A stretch of 47,381 nt of DNA, from the NCBI GenBank assembly GCA_937960895.1, contig CALCJD010000140.1, positions 1 through 47,381 of the forward strand, in the 5' to 3' direction. Made by a program: the position numbers and the translations under genes. The stretch comes from an uncultured Spartobacteria bacterium (GTDB lineage Bacteria; Verrucomicrobiota; Verrucomicrobiia; Chthoniobacterales; Terrimicrobiaceae). Below are positions 18,601 through 25,192 of this stretch, piece after piece. A model generated the notes under the pieces. That model was not told the origin of the DNA and made no database searches. It was given only the letters and a program-made list of their open reading frames with translations. The stretch's first letter is position 1. The number at the start of each line of letters is the position of its first letter.

Positions 18601-19084
18601 CAATCGGATAGACCCAGTCGCCCCCCCGCCTGACGGGCTCGTTGAGATCCACGAATTCATCCGGCCGCTCCGCCCAGTCGGACGGCATGTCGCCGGCCAG
18701 CGAACCGCCACCGGGAACAATCATTTCGGCGCTGGAATAGAGCTTGAGAATCTCGCGTTCGTTGCCCTGGTCGTCAAAGACCCGCACCGCCCCCGGCTGG
18801 CTGGCCCAGGTAAAGGTTCCCCGCCCCTCGGAGTCGATGCCCTGCGTGGTCGCCCGGCGAATCTGACCCTCGACAATTTCCAAAGCCGACTCCGCCCCCA
18901 GCCGCGCGTCCAGCGCCGAGGACTGGCTCACCGCCAACTGCCGCTGACTTTGGGCATTCAGCAACAGCCCCACAATCAGCAAGGAAAGCATCACCACCAA
19001 GGCCAGCACGACGACCAAGGCGGCTCCTCGCTCATTCTGAACGTCAGATTGTTTCAAGGCTGGCGAAGTGTCGGGGGAGAGCAC
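15617..19084 (-). CDS. Verru_Chthon cassette protein A, GspK/PilX-like pseudopilin
   Basis: A 1155-residue protein from a GTG start. The N-terminus has NERG followed by AALVVVLALVVMLSLLIVGL, then a coiled, hydrophilic continuation of the helix (NAQSQRQLAVSQSSALDARL). Position 5 after the presumed cleavage site is Val, not Glu; GspK proteins of type II secretion also lack this Glu. The remaining 1,050 residues form a large extracytoplasmic part with many Tyr, Pro and Phe residues. I recognise it as the A member of the Verru_Chthon cassette. It heads a transcription unit with DUF4838 copy 2 and is preceded by a strong candidate promoter/operator at 19129-19165. It is inferred to sit at the tip of a pseudopilus with B, C and D. 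Confidence 0.87.
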   Translation of the reverse strand: MLSPDTSPALKQSDVQNERGAALVVVLALVVMLSLLIVGLLLNAQSQRQLAVSQSSALDARLGAESALEIVEGQIRRATTQGIDSEGRGTFTWASQPGAVRVFDDQGNEREILKLYSSAEMIVPGGGSLAGDMPSDWAERPDEFVDLNEPVRRGGDWVYPIASPEALGTISGFASSLAKTGGPDEPDDRLVMPVRWLYVQEDGTVSADPSEGDPYLRIAFWTDDESSKINLNTASASTPESYWDMPRTASRDDRDLYAWRQPVENEFNRYPGHPATVSLRTVFPDASVRELIEASPRYEWGGSENGTVNVGVSAALPNAKQNRLYATPDEYFYNPQRGSQPFVLDAPSLDKRRFFLTTSSRTSDLNLFGQPRVTIWPISGIDDNQHRTIYDRTIAFNSTIGFGALGKAYYFLRSNPNSQTYDWDNFPRNQELFAYLRDLTGRNIPGFGGSFEDKYDGDVAGERDQILTEIFDYIRTVNLNETFGARGGGSFVSYTKEGVGNSATAASFRNASGSGWVLPIKTPFGRGAGRVPVLSELGIWFIQMQDVVNGNEYQDPDPPEVQPGLILETFSPMQGVLPWVPFNFSYRVRNIVPPQINGQNVFPDDETESSYFPPSSSYARSRSFGGTDGFAWLMSSGLSSGLPNHLGANPFLRSKPNAIKLPAGATSFTMTEGEIEIDFMTSPNSRTKGGGQVFQTYRIRIPSVTLPVPQPVKPDDHETYQATVRNGWHQRKGSSTSPPVFFAEDVVCGLAVRHGDFRTMAYLENVPPGFFRDSFSAPHGFRTDRFTAYPGAKNGSYVRGLGYAAVESSSEPFNTPRPKIAEEIDGLIEAGWDADFDNGMANTVDGPYLNKSDEGALPVGGASTHPYFYERANLAEGLFSPLRQVPSAVVFGSLPTGVKHAEAGRETFWRTLNFCPNPLSGSSHYGLSDPPDHLLLDLFTMPIVEPYAISEPFSTAGRVNLNRKLAPFTHITRDTALHAVLASQKIVAIADSLVNTYKTATNYPIFQTRFAVDAAETLKAMDAYLASKGQNLFRSASEICGVYLVPEGRTAANVASWWNDYRLTGNNSRERPYATLYPLLTTRSNVFTTHVRAQSIKRLPSGKIAVKGEFRGSLLFERYLDPNDPIFKEGTVDPDMESLEPYFRFRTLSVKQFDL

Positions 19085-19128
19085 AGATGCGCATCGGTTG
19101 TTCAGGGGTAAAAAATCGAATCCCGGAG

Positions 19129-19165
19129 AAAAGTCAATAAAGTGTTTTTAAATTTACTTTATAAA
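19129..19165. promoter_or_regulatory. Candidate LacI operator/promoter site 4 (cassette A)
   Basis: This AT-rich block carries three shared words: AAAAGTCAATAAAGT (19129-19143, the complement of the 15-mer at 9556-9570), TAAATTTACTTTA (19149-19161, complement of the 13-mer at 1959-1971) and TTTATAAA (19158-19165). Read toward cassette A, TTGACT (19137-19132) is followed after 17-18 bp by TTTTTA/TTTTAC, a plausible -35/-10 pair ending shortly before the GTG at 19084. The remaining 220 bp up to the DUF2264 gene show nothing I can name. Confidence 0.5.
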
Positions 19166-19386
19166 GGAAACGCCTTCTTTCCTTCCGGGAGGACGCGTCC
19201 TGTCACCGGGCAAGTCTCGGCCGGATGCAGGACGGGAGGCGCCGTCGCGGGTCCCGTCCCGACGTCATCGCGGCAACAGTCCGGTCCACCCGACGTTCCC
19301 TCCCGCTTTTTCCCCAAGCCTGCCGTTCCGGCGGAACGTGCCTTTCGCCGGAAGTTTCCTTGGGCCTTTCCGGCCCGGGACTGATC

Positions 19387-21240
19387 TCAGAAAAGGGAGG
19401 CGCCATGGCGTGCCGCCAGCACCAGCGGGGTTTTCCCCACCGGCGCCACCAGGACAAAATGGAGGGAACCGGCATACAGGAGGTTGGGGCTCTCCGGCAG
19501 AACCGCAGAATCGCACACTTCGACCCCGTCGGACCATCCCTCTTTTCGCTCGGTCCAGATCCTCCGCTTCCCGAACCGGGCGGTCCACCGTCCTTCCTCT
19601 TCCTCCCAGACCGCCTTTTCGCCTTTGTTCAGGAAGATCGGAAATCCCCCCTCGACCCAGGTGCTTCCTTCGGGAACGGCTCCCTGGACACGGATCGCAT
19701 GCCTCGTCGCATAGGACTCGCCCTCCACCACAAGGCTCGTCTCCACCCGCGCCGAGAACCCCTCTCCCTCGAAGAGCCATGACAACAAAATCCGGCGTCC
19801 GTCCTCGATCTCCACACGGGAGATCTCCTTGGGAGACACGTGGGAACCGTCGGCCAGACGCAGGCCGAATTGATTGTCCCAATGCGTCCCCGCGGACGGG
19901 ACATTGCAGGGGAACCCGCTCGAGTAGACCAGTTTTTCGTAGAGCACCGATCGTCCCCCCACTTTTTGACCATGGGAAAGGTTCCGGGTGTTGAAAAGCC
20001 GCACCTCGCCGGTCCGCCCGATTCCCTGAAAAATCCAGCCCACACCTGGGCGCACTTCGACAAAATCTCCGCGCTCCACAGGAAATGGCTGCAAATCCTC
20101 CGCCCAGAAGGGATGCGAGGAGGGCAACGCCAGACAGAGAAAGGCCTGCATGCCCCAATAGGGATGACCGCAGTTGATATACGAATCGCGTGCGCCCCCC
20201 GACCCCGCCGCCGTCAGCCTCTCCCGCAACACGCCTTTTTCGTTCAGGGAGCCGACCGCCAGCCACCACTCCAGATTGCGTCCCAGCATCGCCCGGCTCA
20301 AACCGGGCGCCACCGGCGACCGTCCCAGAAAATGCAGGACCATCAGGCCGGTGAGCCAGCCCCACCGGTAGGGCAGCGAGCGACCAAAGAGCACGTTCTC
20401 TCCGCGGGAGCCGATCAAAAACGGCAGATCGCCCGCGCGTTTCTCGAAACGCGCCATGATCCGGTCAAGCCGCGCATCCTCAAAACCGGGCAGCATGGCT
20501 CGCAAATAGCCGTGGTGCGAACCGTTGACCCAGAAATTGTAATAATCCAGGCCGCGCCCCTTGATATCCCACAGCCATCCGTCGCCCACATCGGCCTCGT
20601 CACCCACGATCAGGTTATGCCGGATGGCCTCCTCATCCCCTTCAAATCCCGCATCGGCCAGTGCCAGCCGCGCCGCGTGATTGACGGCGATGAACATCGT
20701 CCAGTTGTTCTGAAAACCGCCATACCGGGTGCAGGAGGCGAGCCAGGCCTGAATGTGGGCGATCTCCCGGCTGTTCAGCGTGGGCAGGAGCCAGTCCCGG
20801 GAAAGCCAGAGCGTCCATGCCACCACCGACGATTCCACCTGCCGCTGGTTCTGCCTGTCGGCGAACCCGTATTCCCAGAAGTCCGGATGCGCGGGGTCAG
20901 TGCCGTTCACCAGCGCGTCGCGGATCAGCGGGCGGGGCCGGATGGTCTGCCCATCCTCCGTCGTCCACTCGGACGGATTCTCCGGCTGAAACGCCCATGC
21001 CGCCAGCGCCGGCAGCATCCGGGTGACCCCGTCGCATTGCCTGCCGCTCCGGCTTTTGAAATTGTCGGTCAGAACGCCTCCCTCCGGCTCCCAGACGGCC
21101 CCGCTCGACGACGTGTTCCGCAACGTCCTGAACCATCCCTCCACAATCCGTTGAAAACATTCGACCACCCACATCCGGGAGTATGGAGGACTGCCTGCAG
21201 ACAAGGATCGGACTTCGGAGTGCGCGGAAGCGGACATCAT
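19387..21240 (-). CDS. DUF2264 domain protein, putative uronic-acid-active glycosidase
   Basis: A 617-residue protein matching the DUF2264 pattern across its length: an alpha/alpha-toroid-like first 400 residues (DFWEYGFADRQNQRQVE; GGFQNNWTMFIAVNHAAR; GRGLDYYNFWVNGSHHGYL; GRSLPYRWGWLTGLMVLHF; SYINCGHPYWGMQAFLCLA) and a beta-rich C-terminal part. From memory, some DUF2264 proteins are assigned to glycoside hydrolase family GH154 with beta-glucuronidase activity; I cannot check the match here. There is no signal peptide, so it is probably cytoplasmic. It ends 302 bp before cassette A in the same direction. I see no TTTATAAA site before its start, so it may not belong to the same regulon. Starts at 21237 or 21174 are possible. 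Confidence 0.75.
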   Translation of the reverse strand: MMSASAHSEVRSLSAGSPPYSRMWVVECFQRIVEGWFRTLRNTSSSGAVWEPEGGVLTDNFKSRSGRQCDGVTRMLPALAAWAFQPENPSEWTTEDGQTIRPRPLIRDALVNGTDPAHPDFWEYGFADRQNQRQVESSVVAWTLWLSRDWLLPTLNSREIAHIQAWLASCTRYGGFQNNWTMFIAVNHAARLALADAGFEGDEEAIRHNLIVGDEADVGDGWLWDIKGRGLDYYNFWVNGSHHGYLRAMLPGFEDARLDRIMARFEKRAGDLPFLIGSRGENVLFGRSLPYRWGWLTGLMVLHFLGRSPVAPGLSRAMLGRNLEWWLAVGSLNEKGVLRERLTAAGSGGARDSYINCGHPYWGMQAFLCLALPSSHPFWAEDLQPFPVERGDFVEVRPGVGWIFQGIGRTGEVRLFNTRNLSHGQKVGGRSVLYEKLVYSSGFPCNVPSAGTHWDNQFGLRLADGSHVSPKEISRVEIEDGRRILLSWLFEGEGFSARVETSLVVEGESYATRHAIRVQGAVPEGSTWVEGGFPIFLNKGEKAVWEEEEGRWTARFGKRRIWTERKEGWSDGVEVCDSAVLPESPNLLYAGSLHFVLVAPVGKTPLVLAARHGASLF

Positions 21241-21413
21241 TCCGCTCTACTCCCTCTTTTTCTCCGTTCTGCCAACCCCTTTTCGTCCATGGAGGGCGAA
21301 ACTCGCAATCCCGCCGACAACTCAATGAACATTCCGGAGGGCCGCAAAGGGCGCTTTCAAGGCGGGGGGTTCCCCTTCCACACCTACCGCTTGCGTGTCA
21401 TCGCCAACTGCGG

Positions 21414-21530
21414 TTAACCACAAACCTCAACAATGACCTCATCCCCATTTTTGGCGGAGAGCCACTCCTCCGGGATACGAAAGCGCATACAGTCCTTGGG
21501 TGCATTGGTACCGCGAACATCCGCGGACAT
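21414..21530 (-). CDS. Possible 38-residue ORF in the gap before tRNA-Gly
   Basis: The 380-bp gap between the DUF2264 gene and tRNA-Gly contains this short open frame, starting MSADVRGTNAPKDC and ending RIPEEWLSAKNGDEVIVEVCG before TAA. Its composition is protein-like (balanced, with an amphipathic C-terminal half), unlike the arginine-rich chance frames nearby. I see no ribosome binding site and do not recognise a family. It may be the 3' remnant of a longer gene, since the frame stays open about 16 codons further upstream. Low confidence. Confidence 0.22.
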   Translation of the reverse strand: MSADVRGTNAPKDCMRFRIPEEWLSAKNGDEVIVEVCG

Positions 21531-21621
21531 GCATAAAACATGCTGATACAGATTACGACCTGGCGTTATGCCTCAGCATTCCTTAGGGGGGGCAGAACTT
21601 GCGCAAGTTCCTGATAAAAAA

Positions 21622-21697
<76 letters not shown>

Positions 21698-21711
21698 TTG
21701 AGCGAGGCATG

Positions 21712-21739
21712 AGAATAATCAGGATGCGCAGAACGTCAA
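21712..21739 (-). promoter_or_regulatory. Sigma-70-type promoter of tRNA-Gly
   Basis: On the minus strand TTGACG (21739-21734) and TATTCT (21717-21712) are separated by 16 bp. The predicted start of transcription falls a few bases before the tRNA 5' end at 21697. Confidence 0.55.
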
Positions 21740-21791
21740 TGGGGGAATTCGAAAAAATTTTTCCCGAAATGGGGGGCGTCCGCGGGCTTCC

Positions 21792-22157
21792 CTACCCCCG
21801 GAAAGCGGACGGGGCGTCCTTCCGGCAGCGGACGGCGACGTATTCGGTCTGCGGGAGGATGAATTTCCGGATTTCCACCGTGGCGGAAGCCACCGGGAAT
21901 TCGCGCAGAAGCATGTCGGTCAGATCGGAGGCCAGGGTTTCGATGAGGCGGCGCGGACGCTCGGCAGCCACGGCGGCGATGCGTCGGGCGGCGGCATCGT
22001 AGTCGGCGGTCCGGGCGAGGTCCTCGTGAAGGTCGGCGAAGGCCGTGCGCGGAACCAGGAGAACGTCGATCAGGAGCCGCTGGGGGTGCGCCCGTTCCCC
22101 GTCGGGCACGCCGACCCGACACTCGACCGAGAGGCCTTTGATGAGGATTTCGTTCAT
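21792..22157 (-). CDS. folB: Dihydroneopterin aldolase
   Basis: A 121-residue enzyme of the tunnelling-fold (T-fold) superfamily. It converts 7,8-dihydroneopterin to 6-hydroxymethyl-7,8-dihydropterin and glycolaldehyde in folate synthesis. Family features are the opening ILIKGLSVECRVGVPDGERAHPQ, the DYDAAARRI segment (the D-Y-xx region of FolB), RLIETLASDLTDMLL and the final ATVEIRKFILPQ. Length is typical. Its ATG overlaps the TGA of the upstream HAD gene (ATGA), so the two are translationally coupled. The other folate genes are not in the window. Confidence 0.92.
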   Translation of the reverse strand: MNEILIKGLSVECRVGVPDGERAHPQRLLIDVLLVPRTAFADLHEDLARTADYDAAARRIAAVAAERPRRLIETLASDLTDMLLREFPVASATVEIRKFILPQTEYVAVRCRKDAPSAFRG

Positions 22158-22771
22158 GAGAGGAGATGTTGCAGGGCGGGCAGGTTGGCTACGATGACGG
22201 AGGGATGGGCGGCCGCCAGTTTTTCCAGGGGATCGAATCCCGTGAGCACGGCCACGTCCAGAACCCCGCCGTGCCGGGCCGTTTCGATGTCGTGCACCAT
22301 GTCGCCGACAAACATCGTTTCCTCCGGGACGAGGTGATGGACGGCGAGGATTTCGCGGATCTTTTGCCGTTTGTCCATGATCTCAACATACGGATGTTCG
22401 AAGGCGTCCCGCACGCCCAGGCGGCCGGCCTGCGCGTCGAAATGGGAGCTCTTAATGGTGCTCAGCAGAAAGGTGCGGCGGCCCGTCCGGTGGCAGAATT
22501 CCAGCATCTCGCGGGCGCCCGGCAGCAGTTCCACCTCGCCCTGGCGGCCGGCGAAATACCGCTCGTAAAGCACCTCCAGTCCCTCGTTGGTCGCCTCGGG
22601 GAGAAACTCGGCATAAAACCCGCTGAAAGGCAGGCGGAAATGCCGGCGAAACTCCTCAAGCGAAAATTCCTCCCGACCAAAATGCCGGAAGATCGCATTG
22701 GTCGCCTCCAGCACCGGACGCAGGTCGTCCGCCAGGGTTCCGGACCAGTCGAAAATAATGTTTTTGATCAT
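22154..22771 (-). CDS. HAD-superfamily hydrolase, phosphoglycolate-phosphatase-like
   Basis: A 205-residue HAD phosphatase. Motif I is FDWSGTLADD (DxxxT/V type, but W-S replaces the usual G-D/V between the aspartate and threonine), motif II is LLSTIK, and motif IV is MFVGDMVHDIETARHGG. The helical cap region lies between residues 20 and 85. Members dephosphorylate small phosphate esters such as 2-phosphoglycolate; the DWSGTLAD variant is common in relatives of unknown substrate. It overlaps folB by 4 nt. A role in folate supply, for example dephosphorylating a pterin precursor or disposing of glycolaldehyde products, is speculative. Confidence 0.88.
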   Translation of the reverse strand: MIKNIIFDWSGTLADDLRPVLEATNAIFRHFGREEFSLEEFRRHFRLPFSGFYAEFLPEATNEGLEVLYERYFAGRQGEVELLPGAREMLEFCHRTGRRTFLLSTIKSSHFDAQAGRLGVRDAFEHPYVEIMDKRQKIREILAVHHLVPEETMFVGDMVHDIETARHGGVLDVAVLTGFDPLEKLAAAHPSVIVANLPALQHLLS

Positions 22772-22844
22772 GCTGCGTGCCAGTGAAATCCAAGGGGCCG
22801 GCCGGCGGAAACGAAAAATCCCCGCCCGGGCGGCTGTCCTTCCC

Positions 22845-23201
22845 CTAACGGAAACGCACCTCGCGAATGATGCGGGCGCCGAAGCGGGCCTTGAGCTTGC
22901 GCAGGATTTCCGGTTTCCAGGTCCGGTCCAACTCGTAACGAACCGTGGGCTGGAGAACCTGGATGATGACCACCCCGTCCTTCAGGGACACGGGGACGGA
23001 GTGCTCGGCCAGGAAATCCCCCACGATCTCCCGCCAGGCGTCCCGAACCTCCTGTTCGTTGAGGCGCTGGGTGAGTCCGAGTTTCGGGAGGATCTTTTTG
23101 AGGGCGTCGCCGACCAATACACACCGCTCGTCCTTTTCGGACACCTCCGGAAGGCCGCGCCACTCCTCCAGCACGCGGCGGCGGATATCCTCAATGCGCA
23201 T
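22845..23201 (-). CDS. DUF721/DciA-like protein
   Basis: A 118-residue protein matching the DUF721 domain: WREIVGDFLAEHSVPVSLKDGVVIIQVLQPTVRYELDRTWKPEILRKLKARFG, with the conserved W-x-x-I/V-V-G and hydrophobic strand pattern at residues 56-110. DUF721 includes DciA, the ancestral loader of the DnaB replicative helicase in bacteria lacking DnaC. The first 50 residues are a more variable helical region. It starts immediately after the ferredoxin terminator. Assignment to DciA function is by family only. Confidence 0.8.
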   Translation of the reverse strand: MRIEDIRRRVLEEWRGLPEVSEKDERCVLVGDALKKILPKLGLTQRLNEQEVRDAWREIVGDFLAEHSVPVSLKDGVVIIQVLQPTVRYELDRTWKPEILRKLKARFGARIIREVRFR

Positions 23202-23203
23202 GG

Positions 23204-23235
23204 AAAAAAAAAGGCCCCCGGGTCACGGAGGCCTT
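23204..23235 (-). terminator. Intrinsic terminator of the ferredoxin gene
   Basis: On the minus strand AAGGCCTCCG...CGGGGGCCTT forms a stem directly followed by nine T residues (23212-23204). It lies 24 bp after the ferredoxin stop and runs up to the DUF721 start codon. Confidence 0.75.
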
Positions 23236-23259
23236 CACAAAATCGCCGCGGAATGCGGG

Positions 23260-23493
23260 TTATTCACCGTCGTCGCCGATGGCCTCAACCGGGCAGCCTT
23301 CCATCGCTTCCTTGCAAAGCGCCTCCTCGTCGGGAGTCTCGGGCTGCTTGTAAACGAAGCTGTGACCTCCGTCGTCATCACGTTTGAAGTTCGCCGGTGC
23401 GGTTTCGCGGCACAAGTCGCAGTCAATGCACTGGTCGTCCACGTAATAACGACCGGCCACGTTTTGCGCGTATTTGTTTGCTACATCTGCCAT
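23260..23493 (-). CDS. Ferredoxin with a single [4Fe-4S] cluster
   Basis: A 77-residue acidic ferredoxin started at the ATG at 23493, with a GAGGA about 12 bp upstream. The cluster ligands are CIDCDLC (residues 22-28) plus the distal Cys of CPVEAI (residue 67), the arrangement of monocluster ferredoxins. Cys60 is a further cysteine. A cytoplasmic electron carrier; the partner is unknown. It is a single-gene unit closed by the terminator at 23204-23235 and divergent from larE. Confidence 0.92.
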   Translation of the reverse strand: MADVANKYAQNVAGRYYVDDQCIDCDLCRETAPANFKRDDDGGHSFVYKQPETPDEEALCKEAMEGCPVEAIGDDGE

Positions 23494-23686
23494 AGGTTTT
23501 GTCCTCGTCGCGCAAACTACGGTCCGGTCCGAGGATTGCAATCGTTTTTTCGCCGTGAGGCGCGATAATGCTCCCCATGCCCAGTCCCGACAAACCTTCC
23601 GTGCGCCGCGCCGGGGCCCGCCCTCCCGCCGCGCGGGTTTTGCCGGAAACGGCAATTGGCGCTGGACGCATCCCGCCGTCGGGGGA

Positions 23687-24487
23687 ATGAGTGAAGGGAT
23701 GACGGAAAAGCTCTCCATCCTTGAGGACGTGCTCCGCCGCCATGCGCCGCTGTTGGTGGCCTACTCGGGCGGAGTGGACAGCACCTGCCTGCTTGCGGTG
23801 GCGCACCGCACCCTGGGAGAGCGGGTGACCGGGGTCATTGCCGACAGTCCGAGCCTGCCCCGCCAGGCGCTCGCGGAGGCGCTGGAGGTGGCCCGCGGGT
23901 TCGGCGCCCGGGTGGAGGTGATCGCCACCGAGGAATTTTCCAATCCGGACTACCTGATCAACCCGCCCAACCGCTGTTATTTTTGCAAGGCCGAGTTGTT
24001 TTCCCGCATGGACGCGCTGGCCCGCGAGCGCGGACTGGCGGCCATCGCCTACGGGGAAAACGCGGACGACCCGGCCCATCTGAGACCCGGATCCCAGGCG
24101 GCGGAGGAATTTGCCGTGATTGCCCCGTTGCGGCAGGCGGGGCTCACCAAGGCGGACGTGCGGGAACTTTCGCGACGGCTCGGTCTGCCCACGGCGGACG
24201 CCCCGGCCCAGCCGTGTCTGTCCTCCCGCATTCCCCATGGAACGCCGGTCACCCGGGAGGCGCTCAACCTGGTGGAGCGGGGCGAGGCCTTCCTGCGCTC
24301 GCTGGGTTTCCGGGTGTTTCGTGTGCGCTACCAGGCGGGTTCCCCGGCCGGGGCCCTGGTGCAGGTCGCGCCGGCGGAAAACGCTCTCCTGCAGGCCCGG
24401 CAGGAGCGACTTATGGCGGGCCTGCGGGCTGTGGGATTCGGATCGGTCACGATCGATCCGGACGGATACCGGGGAATTTCCGCCTGA
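23687..24487 (+). CDS. larE: ATP-dependent sacrificial sulfur transferase LarE
   Basis: A 266-residue PP-loop enzyme. The ATP motif is AYSGGVDSTCLL (about residues 25-36), and the family motifs NRCYFCKAELF and QPCLSSRIPHGTPVT are present. LarE donates sulfur to pyridinium-3,5-biscarboxylate mononucleotide to build the nickel-pincer nucleotide of lactate racemase-type enzymes. Besides the Cys of QPCLSSR, which corresponds to the sacrificial Cys, the protein has the CxxC pair seen in LarE versions reported to hold a [4Fe-4S] cluster. larB and larC are not in the window. Start chosen at 23687; ATG 23699 is equally possible, and earlier starts would run into the ferredoxin control region. Confidence 0.9.
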   Translation: MSEGMTEKLSILEDVLRRHAPLLVAYSGGVDSTCLLAVAHRTLGERVTGVIADSPSLPRQALAEALEVARGFGARVEVIATEEFSNPDYLINPPNRCYFCKAELFSRMDALARERGLAAIAYGENADDPAHLRPGSQAAEEFAVIAPLRQAGLTKADVRELSRRLGLPTADAPAQPCLSSRIPHGTPVTREALNLVERGEAFLRSLGFRVFRVRYQAGSPAGALVQVAPAENALLQARQERLMAGLRAVGFGSVTIDPDGYRGISA

Positions 24488-24499
24488 CGTCGGGAACCT

Positions 24500-25144
24500 G
24501 TGAACGAACCGCCCCGCGAGTTTCTGGACCGTTTTGCCCATCACAACCGCGCCTGCTGGGCGGCCGCCCTCCTCAGCCTGCTGGGAGCCCTTCTGGCCTG
24601 GTTGTTTTTTTTCGCCGTCTACACCGGCGCCATTCTGCTTTTTGAAACGGTACGAACGGGCAATCCGAGCCTCTTTCATCCGCCGCGCTGGTACGCGCCG
24701 GTCGGATTCTGCGGGGCGTCCGTGCTGCTGGTGTGGGGCGCCGTGGACCGCTGGAAAAACCGTTTTCGTCTTCCGCCGGACCGCCCGATCATCGGCTGGC
24801 ATCTCCTGCCCGAATTTCTCCTCCTGCCGGCCAAAATGACCTTCGCCATCTGGGATCATCTGGACGCCCGGGTGACCCTCACCCCGTGGCAGCTCGCGGA
24901 ATCCTGGCGTCTCCTCCGGATCATTCTCTCCCTCGGGCGCGCCGAACTGCCCCGACTCACCCGGGAATTCCCCGACACCCGTTTGCGCACCCGCCTGCTC
25001 ACCGCCCTGCAACTCGCCGGCTGGATCGACCTTCACCGGGGTGAGGAAACCTGGTTTTACCGGGTGCTGAGCGATGAGGAACCGACGTTGCGGGCGCTGA
25101 TGGACGAATCCGGCCCTCCGGAACCGGACGATCCGGAATCGTAA
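24500..25144 (+). CDS. Hypothetical membrane protein with two transmembrane segments
   Basis: A 214-residue protein from a GTG start 12 bp after the larE stop, so it is probably co-transcribed. Two hydrophobic segments are clear: residues of about 19-48 (AALLSLLGALLAWLFFFAVY) and 66-82 (VGFCGASVLLVWGAV). The C-terminal 130 residues are soluble and helical and contain TPWQLAESWRLLRIILSLGRAELPRL and a winged-helix-like LLTALQLAGWIDL. The tail is acidic. I do not recognise a family. It converges on nadA, 48 bp away. Confidence 0.7.
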   Translation: MNEPPREFLDRFAHHNRACWAAALLSLLGALLAWLFFFAVYTGAILLFETVRTGNPSLFHPPRWYAPVGFCGASVLLVWGAVDRWKNRFRLPPDRPIIGWHLLPEFLLLPAKMTFAIWDHLDARVTLTPWQLAESWRLLRIILSLGRAELPRLTREFPDTRLRTRLLTALQLAGWIDLHRGEETWFYRVLSDEEPTLRALMDESGPPEPDDPES

Positions 25145-25192
25145 AGCCGTCGCCGGGAACTCCCGCCGGGGAGCTTGCCTTCTTGCAACGTC

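Noticed and set aside
16151..19111. A 986-codon plus-strand open frame opposite cassette A
   Set aside because: It is antisense to a clear pseudopilin gene, is rich in Arg, Gly, Pro and His and matches no family; long antisense frames are expected in GC-rich DNA.
19085..19128. Operator for the DUF2264 gene
   Set aside because: The AT-rich site here lies downstream of that gene and points toward cassette A; no such site was found before its start at 21240.
23423..25036. A 537-codon minus-strand frame opposite larE and the following gene
   Set aside because: It crosses the ferredoxin start region and the larE gene; composition is that of a chance antisense frame.
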